DNA from: Acidobacterium sp.
Lineage (GTDB): Bacteria; Acidobacteriota; Terriglobia; Terriglobales; Acidobacteriaceae
Length of the DNA: 48,279 nt
NCBI GenBank assembly: GCA_003167515.1
Contig: PMSS01000069.1
Span: 1 to 48,279, forward strand
Direction: 5' to 3'
The position numbers and the translations under genes were made by a program. The stretch's first letter is position 1; every line of letters begins with the position of its first letter. Under the pieces are notes generated by a model. The model was not told the DNA's origin. It ran no database searches and was given only the letters and a program-made list of their open reading frames with translations. Of the stretch, positions 8,344-16,955 are shown in pieces.

Positions 8344-9171
8344 TCAGTCGAGCCGGTAAGCGCGGGCGGCGGTGTCGTGGAAGAGAGCCTGGCGTTCGGC
8401 GGCGGAAAGCGTTTGGGCGAAGCGTTCGACGGTGCGGACCCAGTTAGCGTAGGTGATGGCGACGCGGCAGACGGGCCAGTCGGAGCCGAACATGAGACGC
8501 GCGGGACCGAAGGCCGCGAGTGCGGCTTCAACGTAGGGCAGGATTTGTTCATAGGTCCAGGCGGCGTAGTCCGCTTCGGTGACCACTCCGGAAAGTTTGC
8601 AGAAGACGTTGGGGCGTTGTGCGAGCTGGACCAGGTTGCGCGCCCATGGTTCGAATTCGCCTGCGCGAATGGGGGGCTTGGCGATGTGATCGAGGACGAA
8701 GACCTGGTTCGGGTGGCGATCGACGAAGCGGATGGCGGCGGGCAGCTGGTGATGGACGATGAGGATGTCGTAGGCGAGATTTCGGTTGCGGAGCTGCGCG
8801 ATGCCGGCGTTGAAGTCGGGGCCGTGCATGTATTCGTCGGGCTCGCCCTGCAGGACGTGGCGAACCGATTTCAGAGCGGGGTCGGCCGCGAGGCGGTCGA
8901 GCACGTCGCCGAGGGCGGGGTCGATGAGGGGGACCCAGCCGACGACGCCGGCGATCCAGGAGTGAGCCGCAGCCATCGCCAACAGCCACTCGGTCTCGGC
9001 GAGGGTCTGGCGCGCCTGCACAGAGACAACGCGGTCGATGCCGGCGGTGGCGATTTCGTGCGCAAGGTCACTGGGGAGAAAATCGCGGCGGATGGACGCC
9101 ATGGCGTCGTCGATCCAGCCATACTCCGCGGAGGTGTAGCGCCAGAAGTGATGGTGCGCGTCGATGCGCAT
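8344..9171 (-). CDS. Amidohydrolase, L-fuconolactonase / rhamnonolactonase-like
   Basis: The start MRIDAHHHFW carries the metal-binding HxH of the amidohydrolase 2 family. Later family residues are the buried strand VFVLDHIAKPP, FCKLSGVVTE, and the metal/catalytic aspartate in LMFGSDWPV. This is the pattern of lactonases that open L-fucono-, L-rhamnono- or galactono-lactone in non-phosphorylated sugar breakdown. The ORF-track start at 9246 adds 25 unlikely residues, so ATG 9171 is used (275 residues). A rhamnosidase lies 4 kb away, so a rhamnose route is attractive but unproven. The gene is convergent with moeA, 40 bp apart. Confidence 0.85.
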   Translation of the reverse strand: MRIDAHHHFWRYTSAEYGWIDDAMASIRRDFLPSDLAHEIATAGIDRVVSVQARQTLAETEWLLAMAAAHSWIAGVVGWVPLIDPALGDVLDRLAADPALKSVRHVLQGEPDEYMHGPDFNAGIAQLRNRNLAYDILIVHHQLPAAIRFVDRHPNQVFVLDHIAKPPIRAGEFEPWARNLVQLAQRPNVFCKLSGVVTEADYAAWTYEQILPYVEAALAAFGPARLMFGSDWPVCRVAITYANWVRTVERFAQTLSAAERQALFHDTAARAYRLD

Positions 9172-9388
9172 AGGGCTCGGTGCGATTGTAGCCGCGGCAT
9201 AACGGATACCAAAAACAAGCAGCGAGGCCGCATCGGCGATGTTCATACCGCCAGGCCAGGCTGGCCTTCGCCTGGTTTGGGTGTGGCGTAAGGTTTGGTG
9301 CGGGGTTGGATTTGGATGTGGGGCTGGTTGGTGGGCATCCTCATGCGCGGTTCGGAACGGAAGTCCATCGCACTCCCGAAGCTGAGGG

Positions 9389-9410
9389 CATGGCAGGAGC
9401 CATGTTTTTT
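9389..9410 (+). terminator. Short hairpin plus T-run without an obvious upstream gene
   Basis: CATGGC (9389-9394), loop AGGA, then GCCATG (9399-9404) and six T. It is a good intrinsic-terminator shape on the plus strand, but the nearest plus-strand gene, moeA, ends 1.1 kb upstream and an opposite-strand gene lies between. It could end an unannotated small RNA. Confidence 0.45.
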
Positions 9411-9476
9411 CCGCACGCTGTAAAGCTGTGCCCCTTCAGGACAGCCGAGTTTTTCAGCAGACTGTGAAGTCGCGGC
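9407..9476. repeat. Imperfect direct repeat in an intergenic region
   Basis: Two related 26-base units, 9407-9432 and 9451-9476, lie 44 bases apart and match at about 18 of 26 positions. They share the frame TTTTC-GCA--CTGT-AAG. The rest of 9172-9639 shows no gene; it also holds GGTCTCAAGAGCGAAAC (9571-9587), part of a possible weak hairpin. The units resemble interspersed intergenic repeats I associate with Acidobacteria, but that could not be checked. Confidence 0.4.
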
Positions 9477-9639
9477 AAACCACCGAACAGTTCTTTAGCG
9501 AGCTTCAGAGACAGGACGCTAGTGGCCTGTCGCTAAAAAATCGTTCCTGGTAGAGATCCCAACCGCCCCCCGGTCTCAAGAGCGAAACGTGGGGCACCCG
9601 ATTTCGCGGCAACGTGAACGAAATCCCTGGTCCACCAGG

Positions 9640-10593
9640 TCAGGCTGGCCTTTCTTTTTTCGCTGCTTCGACGTCCGCCTGATGCGCCAGGCGCAGCGCG
9701 TGGCGCGTTGCTGAATATTGCGCTCCGGCGAGCAGCAGCAGTCCGGTGAGGAAGGCCCAGATCATGAGGCTCACGGAGACCTCGAATGGTCCGTAGACGG
9801 ATTGAAGATCGAGATGGGGCAGGACCAGGATGTAGATCAGCCGCGCCACATCCCACAGCAGCCCGGTAATCACAGCGGTCGGCAGCACGGCACGGATGGG
9901 CAGCCAGCGGTTGGGCAGGATCCAGTACACGACGAAGAACATGCTGACGCTCAGGAACGCGACGGCAATCTGCAGAAAGATTTCGTGGATGAATGTGTAG
10001 ACTGCGTTTTGTGTGTGGCCGAAAAACAGGAACCTCAGGATGCCGCTTTGCGCGGTCGCCGCGCCGATCGCCAGCAGGACGAGGAGCCCGATCAGGAAGG
10101 CGAGGCCGAGCGAGACGAGCTGGTTCATCAGGTAGGAGCGGTTTTTTTTCACGCCCCACACCCGGTTCAGCGCCACTTCGAGGGGCATAAAAATGCCGGT
10201 CGAGGAGATCAGGAGCATGATGACTGAGGCCACCTGGACGCTTCCTCGTGGATGAACGAGCAGGCTCATGTTACGGACGACGAAATCCTGGTTCGAGGGC
10301 AGAACGTCGCGCAGCAGGCCGCCAATTTCCTTCACCATTGCAGGGGAGTGGAAGAGCCGCTGGGCGACGGTGAACATCATGACGATGAAAGGGAATATGG
10401 AGAGGATGGTATTGGCGGCGACGCTGAAGGCGTAGGTATGTACTTCAGTCTGGGCGAGATAGCGGGCCAAGGCCGCCAGCACGGGCCACCATCCGCGACG
10501 CTCGGGACGCGCGGGCGGTTGGGGAGCCTCGGGCGGCAGTGCGTCGGGGGCGTCAGAGAGCGGTGAGGGCTGGATTTCGACTTTCTCAGCCAT
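9640..10593 (-). CDS. YihY/virulence factor BrkB family membrane protein
   Basis: This 317-residue protein has a proline-rich cytoplasmic N-terminus (about residues 1-38) and then the YihY/UPF0761 core of six membrane helices. Family landmarks are AFSVAANTILSIFPF early, the middle strand of hydrophobic residues around FLIGLLVLLAIGAATA, and LPNRWLPIRAVLPTAVITG before the last pair of helices. The family was once called ribonuclease BN in error. Its function is unclear; transport or envelope roles have been proposed. It is transcribed away from the cold-shock gene, with a 415-bp shared upstream region. Nothing suggests an operon partner. Confidence 0.88.
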   Translation of the reverse strand: MAEKVEIQPSPLSDAPDALPPEAPQPPARPERRGWWPVLAALARYLAQTEVHTYAFSVAANTILSIFPFIVMMFTVAQRLFHSPAMVKEIGGLLRDVLPSNQDFVVRNMSLLVHPRGSVQVASVIMLLISSTGIFMPLEVALNRVWGVKKNRSYLMNQLVSLGLAFLIGLLVLLAIGAATAQSGILRFLFFGHTQNAVYTFIHEIFLQIAVAFLSVSMFFVVYWILPNRWLPIRAVLPTAVITGLLWDVARLIYILVLPHLDLQSVYGPFEVSVSLMIWAFLTGLLLLAGAQYSATRHALRLAHQADVEAAKKERPA

Positions 10594-10883
10594 AGGTGAA
10601 CTGGCAAAAGCGTAACAGACCAGCCTGGAGTGGCAGATGTCCGGTCCTGGGACACACGCGGACAGACGCGCAGAGGCTCTACGGGCAGCACGAAAGTAGC
10701 ATGTACTACCGTAACCTCATGAAAATTGCCGGTTTCCCTCAACAATTTTTCCTTGATTTCACATTCGTTTCCTGCCATAACAGGTACACGAATTCCGTCC
10801 CCCAGGAATGGAATCGCAATTGAGAAGGCCAGTTCCTGATGTATTTGAATGTTTGCCGCCGCGCCCGCCGGGTAATCCCGTGA

Positions 10884-10925
10884 GCTGCCCCAAACCGCCG
10901 ATGAAGGCGGGCAAAGGCAGCTTTT
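10884..10925 (+). promoter_or_regulatory. Structured leader upstream of the cold-shock gene, attenuator-like
   Basis: GCTGCC (10884-10889) pairs with GGCAGC (10916-10921), enclosing a second helix CCGCC/GGCGG (10895-10899 and 10906-10910). TTTT follows at once. It lies 84 bases before the start codon, so it would be transcribed as part of a long leader. A terminator-like fold inside a cold-shock leader could be a temperature or attenuation switch. The remainder of 10594-10883 shows no gene. Confidence 0.4.
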
Positions 10926-11008
10926 GGTGTCTCTGGTTCTTGTTACATCCGTAATGGAATTGGAGAAGCCGGGCTAACGCGGAGGCAACAAACGATGAAG
11001 GAGTCCCA

Positions 11009-11218
11009 GTGAAAGAGAATGGCGTAGTGAAGTGGTTCAACGGAGCTAAGGGATACGGGTTCATCCAGCGGTCAAGCGGCGAAGACGTTTTTGTACACTT
11101 CTCCGCTATCCAGGATTCGGGGTACAGGACGCTGAATGAGGGCGAAGCGGTCGAGTTCGAGTGCCAGCAGGGACCAAAAGGGCTGAGCGCCGCGAACGTC
11201 GTCCGCAATGGCGCCTGA
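11009..11218 (+). CDS. Cold-shock domain protein
   Basis: This 69-residue single cold-shock (OB-fold) domain has both RNA-binding motifs: KGYGFIQ (RNP1) and VFVHFSAI (RNP2). Such proteins bind single-stranded RNA and DNA and act as RNA chaperones. GTG 11009 is the start, with GAAGGAG five bases upstream. It is preceded by a long leader with a terminator-like structure, which fits post-transcriptional control. Which paralogue it is cannot be said from one copy. Confidence 0.93.
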   Translation: MKENGVVKWFNGAKGYGFIQRSSGEDVFVHFSAIQDSGYRTLNEGEAVEFECQQGPKGLSAANVVRNGA

Positions 11219-11349
11219 TTCGGCTTCCGCTGCGCGGTTTCGCACTCCCCAGGCTCGCCGCGTAGCTTACTGCCGCCTGTGAATGCCGCAGGGGACAATC
11301 TGCCTTGGCAAGGTTCCATCGACGATTCGGAGTTGCTGTCCCCCTCGCT

Positions 11350-12453
11350 CTAATCCCGTCGCAGATTTTCGACTGCCCAACTTGCCGTTTCGGCGAGGAC
11401 GGGATCGGTGTCTTCGGCCCACTGGCTAAGGAGCGGAAGGAATCGCTGTTGGCCGCTGTTGCCCATGGCGATGGCGAGGTTGCGCCGGAATCCGGAGAAT
11501 TTTGTGCGGCGGACGGGTGAGCCGTTGAACCAGCGGCCGAACGCGTCTTCGTCCATCTCCGCCAGCCATTCGAGCGCGGGATTCACCAGAGCCGCGCGCG
11601 GCGCGAGGTCTGGATCGGCGGCGATGGGGGCGCGGCGATTCCACGGGCACACGTCCTGGCAGATGTCGCAGCCGACGACCTGGCGGCCGATGGCTGGGCG
11701 CAGGGCTTCGGGTATCGCGCCGCGCTTTTCGATTGTCAGGTAGGAGATGCAGCGGGTGGCATCCATCTGGCGCGGACCGGTCAGCGCCTGGGTGGGGCAG
11801 GCGTCGATGCAGCGCGTGCAGGAGCCGCAGCGGTCGGGCGCCAGCTGGAGTGCGTGAGAGGTTGGAATTTCAAGGGAAGTGACGATCACTCCCAGGAAGA
11901 GCCACGAGCCGAGGTGCTGGTTCAGGATGCAGGTGTTCTTGCCGACGAAGCCGATGCCGGCATAGCGGGCGTAGACGCGCTCGACGACAGGGCCGGTGTC
12001 GACGAAGCAGCGAGACCCGAACGGGCCGAGGGTGGTGGTGAGGTTTTCGCGGAGCTTTTCGAGGCGGCGTAAGAGGACCTTGTGGTAGTCGGAGGGGCAG
12101 CCTTCTTCCGCGTGGCCAGTCCAGGCGTAGCGGGCGATCCAGGCGCTGGCTTCCGGGGCGGGATCGATGGAGCGCGGCTCGGCGGAGTTGTAGTTCGCTG
12201 CGCATACAATCACAGACCGCGCCCACGGCAGCGCAACGCGGACGGAGGAGCGGACCAACTGGCCGGACTCATCCCGGCGCTTGAGGTAATCCATCTCTCC
12301 GGCGTGCCCGGCTTCGACCCAGTCGGCGAAACGGCTGCGTTCTTCGTGGTCTTCGGGTGAGCCTGGAGCGGGCACTGGGGCGATTCCGGCGGCGGCGAAA
12401 CCGGCCTGGCGCGCCTGCGAATCGAGTAAATCCAGCATGGTGGATGAATTCAT
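11350..12453 (-). CDS. queG: Epoxyqueuosine reductase
   Basis: QueG reduces epoxyqueuosine to queuosine in tRNA using cobalamin and two [4Fe-4S] clusters. The cysteines are in CGSCTRCIDACP and CDICQDVCP. The N-terminal cobalamin-binding domain shows the family sequence YARYAGIGFVGKNTCIL, and DTGPVVERVYA precedes it. At 367 residues it has the usual length, including the C-terminal HEAT-like extension (LSQWAEDTDPVLAETASWAVE). Its start is 20 bp from a possible GTG of the divergent comF ORF. Together with queC it shows that the organism makes queuosine; the cobalamin need is a known property of the family. Confidence 0.95.
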   Translation of the reverse strand: MNSSTMLDLLDSQARQAGFAAAGIAPVPAPGSPEDHEERSRFADWVEAGHAGEMDYLKRRDESGQLVRSSVRVALPWARSVIVCAANYNSAEPRSIDPAPEASAWIARYAWTGHAEEGCPSDYHKVLLRRLEKLRENLTTTLGPFGSRCFVDTGPVVERVYARYAGIGFVGKNTCILNQHLGSWLFLGVIVTSLEIPTSHALQLAPDRCGSCTRCIDACPTQALTGPRQMDATRCISYLTIEKRGAIPEALRPAIGRQVVGCDICQDVCPWNRRAPIAADPDLAPRAALVNPALEWLAEMDEDAFGRWFNGSPVRRTKFSGFRRNLAIAMGNSGQQRFLPLLSQWAEDTDPVLAETASWAVENLRRD

Positions 12454-12556
12454 AGGGATGCGGCGGGTTTTTCGTGGGGTGGCGTATCCTGCTGAGCGCG
12501 CAGGCCCCGGTCCCCTTTTCAGAGTACCTGCGTCCGGGGCCCTGTCTCTTCTTGTC

Positions 12557-12585
12557 TTGCCGCCCGCAGGGTTCCCCCGTATACT
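12557..12585 (+). promoter_or_regulatory. Sigma70-type promoter for comF
   Basis: TTGCCG (12557-12562), a 17-base spacer, and TATACT (12580-12585). Transcription would begin near 12592, which is downstream of the first possible comF start (GTG 12474) and supports a later start codon. Confidence 0.55.
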
Positions 12586-12695
12586 GCACGCAAAGAGGGG
12601 CGGTCTGCCGTTCCTCCGAAACGAGGTGTGTCTTCAGTCAGAGTCTTTCCCTGACGAGCGAAGTTCCGCCATCCGACGTATCGGTTTGGCGCGCT

Positions 12696-13616
12696 GTGGT
12701 TCGCGTGCTTCGAAGTACCGCGCGCACTTCGATTCTGGGCACCCTTGATAGTCTTACCTCCGTAATTTTTCCCTCCGACTGCCGCGTTTGCGGCCTCCCG
12801 CTTGCTGGTTTCACCCTCCTGCCCATCTGCTCCTGCTGTTGGAACGATCTGCCCGTGCAAACCGGAGCGCTCTGCGCCTGCTGTGGCGAGGCATTGTCTT
12901 CGGAACCGATGGGTTCAGAGCCAGGACTTGCCGCGCGGATGCTTTGCCGGCCCTGTCGCGTCGTGCCGCCTGATTTCGAGAAGGCCGTCGCTCATGGTGT
13001 CTACACGGGCAAGCTCAGGACCCTGCTGCACCTGCTCAAGTACGACGGCATGGAGCCGCTGGCGAAACGGCTGGGCGCGCTGTTGGCCGAGCAGGTTGTT
13101 GCTATACCCGATCTCCCCAACGATCTGGTGGCTGTTCCGGTTCCGCTGTTCGGAAAGAAGCTGCGCAGCCGTGGGTTCAACCAGTCGGAGCTGCTGGCGC
13201 GGGGCCTGCTGGGGGCATTGCGTCAGCGGCGGCCGGACTTGCGGATCAAACTTGCGTCCGCGCTGCTGGTGAGGCGGCGTGCGACCGAGAGTCAGGCGGG
13301 TCTGGACCCGCACGAGCGGCGCGCGAATGTTCGTGGCGCTTTTTTTGTTCCGCGGCCAGAGGTGGTTCGGGGACGCAACGTGATCCTGATCGACGACATT
13401 TACACCACGGGCGCCACGGCGCGCGCCTGCTCCGCTGCGTTGCGAAAGGCGGGAGCCGCGTCGATCCGGGTGGCCACGGTGGCACGCGCGCAGATCGAAT
13501 TCGCGCCGCAGCCTGAAGATTTGCATTTGCGGGAGCCGGAACGCGCCGAGCTTCCCATGGAAGAAGACTTTACGTTCTGGGAGGAAGGCCGTACCCATCC
13601 CGTCACGCCAACATAG
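12696..13616 (+). CDS. comF: ComF family phosphoribosyltransferase-like protein
   Basis: ComF proteins take part in DNA uptake in naturally competent bacteria, but are widespread outside them. Visible parts are an N-terminal zinc ribbon (CRVCG, CSCC, CACCGE, CRPC) followed by a type I phosphoribosyltransferase fold. The latter carries the signature VILIDDIYTTGATA, and VPVPLFGKKLRSRGFNQSELLA precedes it. The ORF reaches back to 12474, but that stretch is rich in Ser, Cys and Arg, looks non-coding and overlaps a promoter. I placed the start at GTG 12696; 12705 is also possible. A C-terminal acidic tail after the PRTase domain (about 35 residues) is unusual. Upstream queG is divergent. Confidence 0.85.
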   Translation: MVRVLRSTARTSILGTLDSLTSVIFPSDCRVCGLPLAGFTLLPICSCCWNDLPVQTGALCACCGEALSSEPMGSEPGLAARMLCRPCRVVPPDFEKAVAHGVYTGKLRTLLHLLKYDGMEPLAKRLGALLAEQVVAIPDLPNDLVAVPVPLFGKKLRSRGFNQSELLARGLLGALRQRRPDLRIKLASALLVRRRATESQAGLDPHERRANVRGAFFVPRPEVVRGRNVILIDDIYTTGATARACSAALRKAGAASIRVATVARAQIEFAPQPEDLHLREPERAELPMEEDFTFWEEGRTHPVTPT

Positions 13617-13669
13617 GGGGCGATGGGATCCCTGGGCCAGGTTTCGACTGGCGGTGTTCGAAAATAGCT

Positions 13670-13690
13670 GCCCGAGCCGGCAACTCGGGC
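13670..13690 (+). other. Hairpin in the leader of the HNH gene
   Basis: GCCCGAG (13670-13676), a seven-base loop, then CTCGGGC (13684-13690). It lies between the comF stop and the HNH ribosome binding site and has no T-run. It may affect expression of the downstream gene or end the comF message inefficiently. Confidence 0.4.
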
Positions 13691-13709
13691 CACCTGAGAC
13701 GGAGGCATT

Positions 13710-14372
13710 ATGTCGTTGGGGAAAGCTGGTGTTCACGCTCGAAGACAAAGTCTGGGCAAATCGCCGGGTATGGCCCATGCCAAGGCGGAAGGCTATATCG
13801 GCACCCACGGCGGCACGCATGGCGGCGAAGGCCTGCGGGTCGTCAAAACCACCCAGGCGCTGCAGACGCCGGTGCTGGTGCTCAACGCCTCCTATGAGCC
13901 GATTAATATTTGCGGCGCTCGGCGCGCCCTGGTTCTGGTGCTGAAGGGCGTCGCTCGCACCGAAGAAGAGCAGGGCCTCGAGCTGCACTCCGCGCGCGTG
14001 CGCATGGCCATGCCCTCCGTTATCCGTTTGCTTGAGTACCGCCGCATTCCGCATCAGACGCGGGCGCTCTCGCGCAAGAACATCCTGCTGCGCGATCGCA
14101 ACACCTGCCAGTACTGTGGAGTGATTCTGCCGTCAGCGGAGTTGACGCTCGACCACGTGATCCCGCGTTCGCGCGGGGGCCTGTCAACCTGGGAAAACCT
14201 GGTTGCGGCTTGCCACGCGTGCAATCGCCGCAAGGGGAATCATCTGCTCCACGAGCAGGAGCACATGAAGCTGCAGCGCGAGCCGCGGCCGTTCACGCTG
14301 CACACCAGCCGTCACATTATGCGGATGATTGGGCACTCGGACTCGAAGTGGCGGAAGTATTTGTACTACTGA
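13710..14372 (+). CDS. HNH endonuclease family protein
   Basis: This 220-residue protein has the conserved N-terminal strand [21 protein letters not shown]. It is followed by an HNH nuclease module: CQYC, then [13 protein letters not shown] with the catalytic His of the DH pair, then [15 protein letters not shown]. The two CxxC pairs bind a structural zinc. This form is common in Acidobacteria, Cyanobacteria and other phyla as a stand-alone gene, and its cellular substrate is not known. GGAGG precedes ATG 13710. The first 40 residues, rich in Gly and His, may be a variable extension; ATG 13770 (MAHAKAEG) is an alternative start. Confidence 0.88.
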   Translation: MSLGKAGVHARRQSLGKSPGMAHAKAEGYIGTHGGTHGGEGLRVVKTTQALQTPVLVLNASYEPINICGARRALVLVLKGVARTEEEQGLELHSARVRMAMPSVIRLLEYRRIPHQTRALSRKNILLRDRNTCQYCGVILPSAELTLDHVIPRSRGGLSTWENLVAACHACNRRKGNHLLHEQEHMKLQREPRPFTLHTSRHIMRMIGHSDSKWRKYLYY

Positions 14373-14393
14373 TCGACCGCGGTCTCGATTGCC

Positions 14394-14591
14394 TTACCAG
14401 ACCCTGGCCAGGTTCTCCACGCTCTGGCGATAGTCTTCCTGCTCGATCCTGCTGCGCACGCCGAATTCAGTCAGCACCGTCATCATCTGTCCCACAGGAA
14501 GCCCGGCCGACTCAGCCGCCCGGCCCAACGACGCCTCACCTTTCCGATATCTTTCGACAGCCAGAAGAACTTGCGCTGATGACGACGCCAT
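14394..14591 (-). CDS. Small UPF0175-like protein
   Basis: This 65-residue protein reads MASSSAQVLLAVERYRKGEA, then SLGRAAESAGLPVGQMMTVL and a short acidic end. The pattern 'growing alpha-helix, then S-x-G-x-AAE-x-AG' is that of UPF0175, small helix-turn-helix proteins often viewed as antitoxins or regulators. A GGAGGG site lies seven bases before the ATG. It starts 25 bp after the stop of the radical SAM gene and is probably cotranscribed with it. No toxin-like partner is visible next to it, so an antitoxin role is uncertain. The 191-residue ORF in the track is this gene plus an out-of-frame extension. Confidence 0.65.
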   Translation of the reverse strand: MASSSAQVLLAVERYRKGEASLGRAAESAGLPVGQMMTVLTEFGVRSRIEQEDYRQSVENLARVW

Positions 14592-14616
14592 GATGTCGCC
14601 CTCCCCTGCCGGTATT

Positions 14617-16206
14617 TTAGTTCTCGGGCAGAATTGCGAGGCGCCCTGACTCCTGCTGCTGCCCGTCGCGGAGAAAGGCGGGAGCCACATACGCCGGCCC
14701 CCATGCCGGCGCCCGCAGCTCCGGCATCGGCTTAGCCTGAAAGAGCCTCTTACATTGCCTGGCCGTCCAGCGCGCCCACTTCCTCGACTTCTTGCGCCGG
14801 GCGCTGTCGCTCGAAATGCCGGTGCCTGCATACATCTGCCGGTAGAGCTTCGACAGAAAGATAAAGGCGATCCGCGACGTGATGTTCGGACAGCAGGCAG
14901 ACCGCTCCCAAATCGCCGGCCAGTTATAAAACCGGTCCCAAACCTTCTGGGTCCGCTCGCGAATTTCATCCGAGCTCATCGAAGGATGCGGCGTAAACAT
15001 CTTCGGCCGAGACTCCCAGGGAATCAGCCAGTAGCGCGTGATCGGCACGCCGCCCACCATGGCCGGATCGACGGATTGCTGCTTTTCCCAGCGCATAAAA
15101 TCCACGGTGCCTGGGAACGGCGTCATCATCACGAACTGGGCAAAGGTCACGCCGGCCTTCATCGCCATATCGACGGTTGCATCGAAGGTCGCCGGCTTGT
15201 CGGTGGGCAGGCCGAAGATGAACGATCCAAGCACGTGCACCCCGTGCGATTTGAATTTCTGCAGTTGCGTGGCCAGCGCGTCGCCGGAATAGTTCCAGTC
15301 CTTATAGACCGCTTTCAGTCCCTCGGGCGTGACCGCCTCCACACCCACCAGTGCTCCCCTGATGTTGGCCTTGCGCATGGCGTCCAGATAGTCGCCATCC
15401 TCGCCGGCTTCCATGGTGATCTGAGTGAAGAAGACCATGTCCTGGGGCAGCTTGGCCAGCTCTTCCATCAGTTGCAGGCGCTCGGTGCGGATGGCGGTCA
15501 ACTCTTCCACCTTCGCGAGATTGTTCTGCTCGCGTGCCAGACGCAGATCGGTGAGCGTCACCGGGTAAAAATTGTCGTCGGCGAGCGCGATGAACCTAAA
15601 GCCCAGCCGCCGCAGATTCACGATTTCGTCAATCACGCTCTGATAGCGGCGCTGCCGGGGCTGCTGTCCGTCGGTCCGCCACACGCTGCAAAATGAGCAA
15701 TGCTTGGGACAGCCGCGAATCGTCTGCACGGAAGCCCACATGTACTTTTCGGGCTGCATCAGGTCCCAGCGTGCAGGCAGGAAGTCGGTCCCGGAGATGC
15801 GGCCGCCTTCATAGACTCTCTCGGGATGGCCACCGAGGCAGTCCGTCACGACCTTGCTCCACACCAGATCGCCGTCGCCCTTGACCACTGCGTGCGCCTC
15901 GCCGTGCTCCAGCGCTTCCTCGGGATAAAGAGTGGCATGAATGCCGCCATAGACGACCCATGCTCCTCGTTCGCGCGCCATCTTTCCTACCTGGTATCCG
16001 CGCAGAGCATTGCCGGTATGCACGCTGATGCCGACGATATCGCCGGCCTGAATGCGGTCAGGAACAATCTGCTCCAGCGACTCGTCGACGAGAATCGGGT
16101 CTCCCACCAAGGCAGGTGTGGCGGCCGCCAGAACAAACAGCCACCGCGGCGTGATCACGGCCGTGCCAAACGAATTGTCGCTGGGATTCACGAGAAAAAC
16201 ACTCAT
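14617..16206 (-). CDS. B12-binding domain radical SAM protein
   Basis: This 529-residue protein has an N-terminal cobalamin-binding Rossmann region (IVGISVHTGNALRGY, WVVYGGIHATLYPEEAL, AVVKGDGD). The radical SAM cluster motif follows as RGCPKHCSFCS (CxxxCxxC), then ALADDNFY and the barrel (VGVEAVTPEGLKAV, GSFIFGLPTDKP). The C-terminal 100 residues are basic. Members of this class methylate or rearrange unactivated carbons in lipids, tetrapyrroles and natural products; the substrate here is unknown. It does not obviously match the hopanoid methylases I can recall. ATG 16206 is used because the extension to 16905 in the track runs in a shadow frame through two other genes. The 278-bp upstream gap holds no gene. 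Confidence 0.85.
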   Translation of the reverse strand: MSVFLVNPSDNSFGTAVITPRWLFVLAAATPALVGDPILVDESLEQIVPDRIQAGDIVGISVHTGNALRGYQVGKMARERGAWVVYGGIHATLYPEEALEHGEAHAVVKGDGDLVWSKVVTDCLGGHPERVYEGGRISGTDFLPARWDLMQPEKYMWASVQTIRGCPKHCSFCSVWRTDGQQPRQRRYQSVIDEIVNLRRLGFRFIALADDNFYPVTLTDLRLAREQNNLAKVEELTAIRTERLQLMEELAKLPQDMVFFTQITMEAGEDGDYLDAMRKANIRGALVGVEAVTPEGLKAVYKDWNYSGDALATQLQKFKSHGVHVLGSFIFGLPTDKPATFDATVDMAMKAGVTFAQFVMMTPFPGTVDFMRWEKQQSVDPAMVGGVPITRYWLIPWESRPKMFTPHPSMSSDEIRERTQKVWDRFYNWPAIWERSACCPNITSRIAFIFLSKLYRQMYAGTGISSDSARRKKSRKWARWTARQCKRLFQAKPMPELRAPAWGPAYVAPAFLRDGQQQESGRLAILPEN

Positions 16207-16484
16207 CGAGCCTAACCTTTCCTGTGCGGCGGCGGCCTTAAGAGAGCGTCTCGCAGGTTGTTGTGAAACTTGCTGGGGTTCGATCCTGGAAGGGGCCAGT
16301 GCGCCTGGCGTCCCAACCGACTTTTCCCCGATCATACGCGCCAAAATACGCCATTGGATATCGGGGAGCGTAAGAATTTCGCAATTTGTCAGCGAGATTG
16401 CCACTCGCCCGTTTGTGGCGGATTTGCAAAATCGAGGACTGGGGCAGCCCGTAACATCAGGGAAGAAGCTCTGGAATCCGCAGT

Positions 16485-16955
16485 TTATCTTTTCGGCACC
16501 TTCGGTTCCGCCAGCACTTTGAGGCATTTTTCGATCCGCCGCGCTCGCGTCTCCGGCTTCTTTGCCTGTTCGATCCCGTCCACCAGCTCTTTTCGACGAG
16601 AGTACGACAGTGCTCCGAAAGCGCCCTTCACCCTGCCCTTCGCGGCCAGGGCCTTCTTCAAATCCGCCGGGACCGTAACCGTCCGCTCGGCGGTGTCCAG
16701 CTCCATCATAACCTTCACCACATCTCCGACACCGGCTCCGGCAGCCGCGCGCAGAGTCTGATTGACAGCCATGTAGTGGGTGCCGTCGCCGCGCGGCAGA
16801 ATCGAGTTGCGATACGCGACGCCGTTGATCGTTCCGCGCACGGCAACGCGACCCTTCGAGCCGAAAACCTGCGCGACGGTGAAGGGAATCGGCAAGTGCG
16901 TCCACGCGCCCCCGGGTCCGCGCCCAATCAGCTCGATAGTGAACGTCTGCTTCAA
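16485..16955 (-). CDS. DUF1905 / YdeI-OmpD-associated protein
   Basis: The 156 residues split into a DUF1905 beta-barrel (FTIELIGRGPGGAWTHLPIP to the MMELDTAERTVTV strand) and a C-terminal YdeI/OmpD-associated helical segment (ALAAKGRVKGAFGALSYSRR, ARRIEKCLKVL). The function is not established; a role in protection against bacteriocins or cationic peptides is sometimes inferred. The start is TTG 16955, whose TTGA overlaps the TGA of the NTF2-like gene upstream, so translation is probably coupled. The 303-residue ORF in the track fuses this protein with an out-of-frame stretch of the neighbouring gene. Confidence 0.75.
   Translation of the reverse strand: MKQTFTIELIGRGPGGAWTHLPIPFTVAQVFGSKGRVAVRGTINGVAYRNSILPRGDGTHYMAVNQTLRAAAGAGVGDVVKVMMELDTAERTVTVPADLKKALAAKGRVKGAFGALSYSRRKELVDGIEQAKKPETRARRIEKCLKVLAEPKVPKR

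Noticed and set aside
14617-16905. 762-residue radical SAM ORF including an N-terminal extension
   Set aside because: The extension runs out of frame through the DUF1905 and NTF2-like genes. The real start is at 16206.
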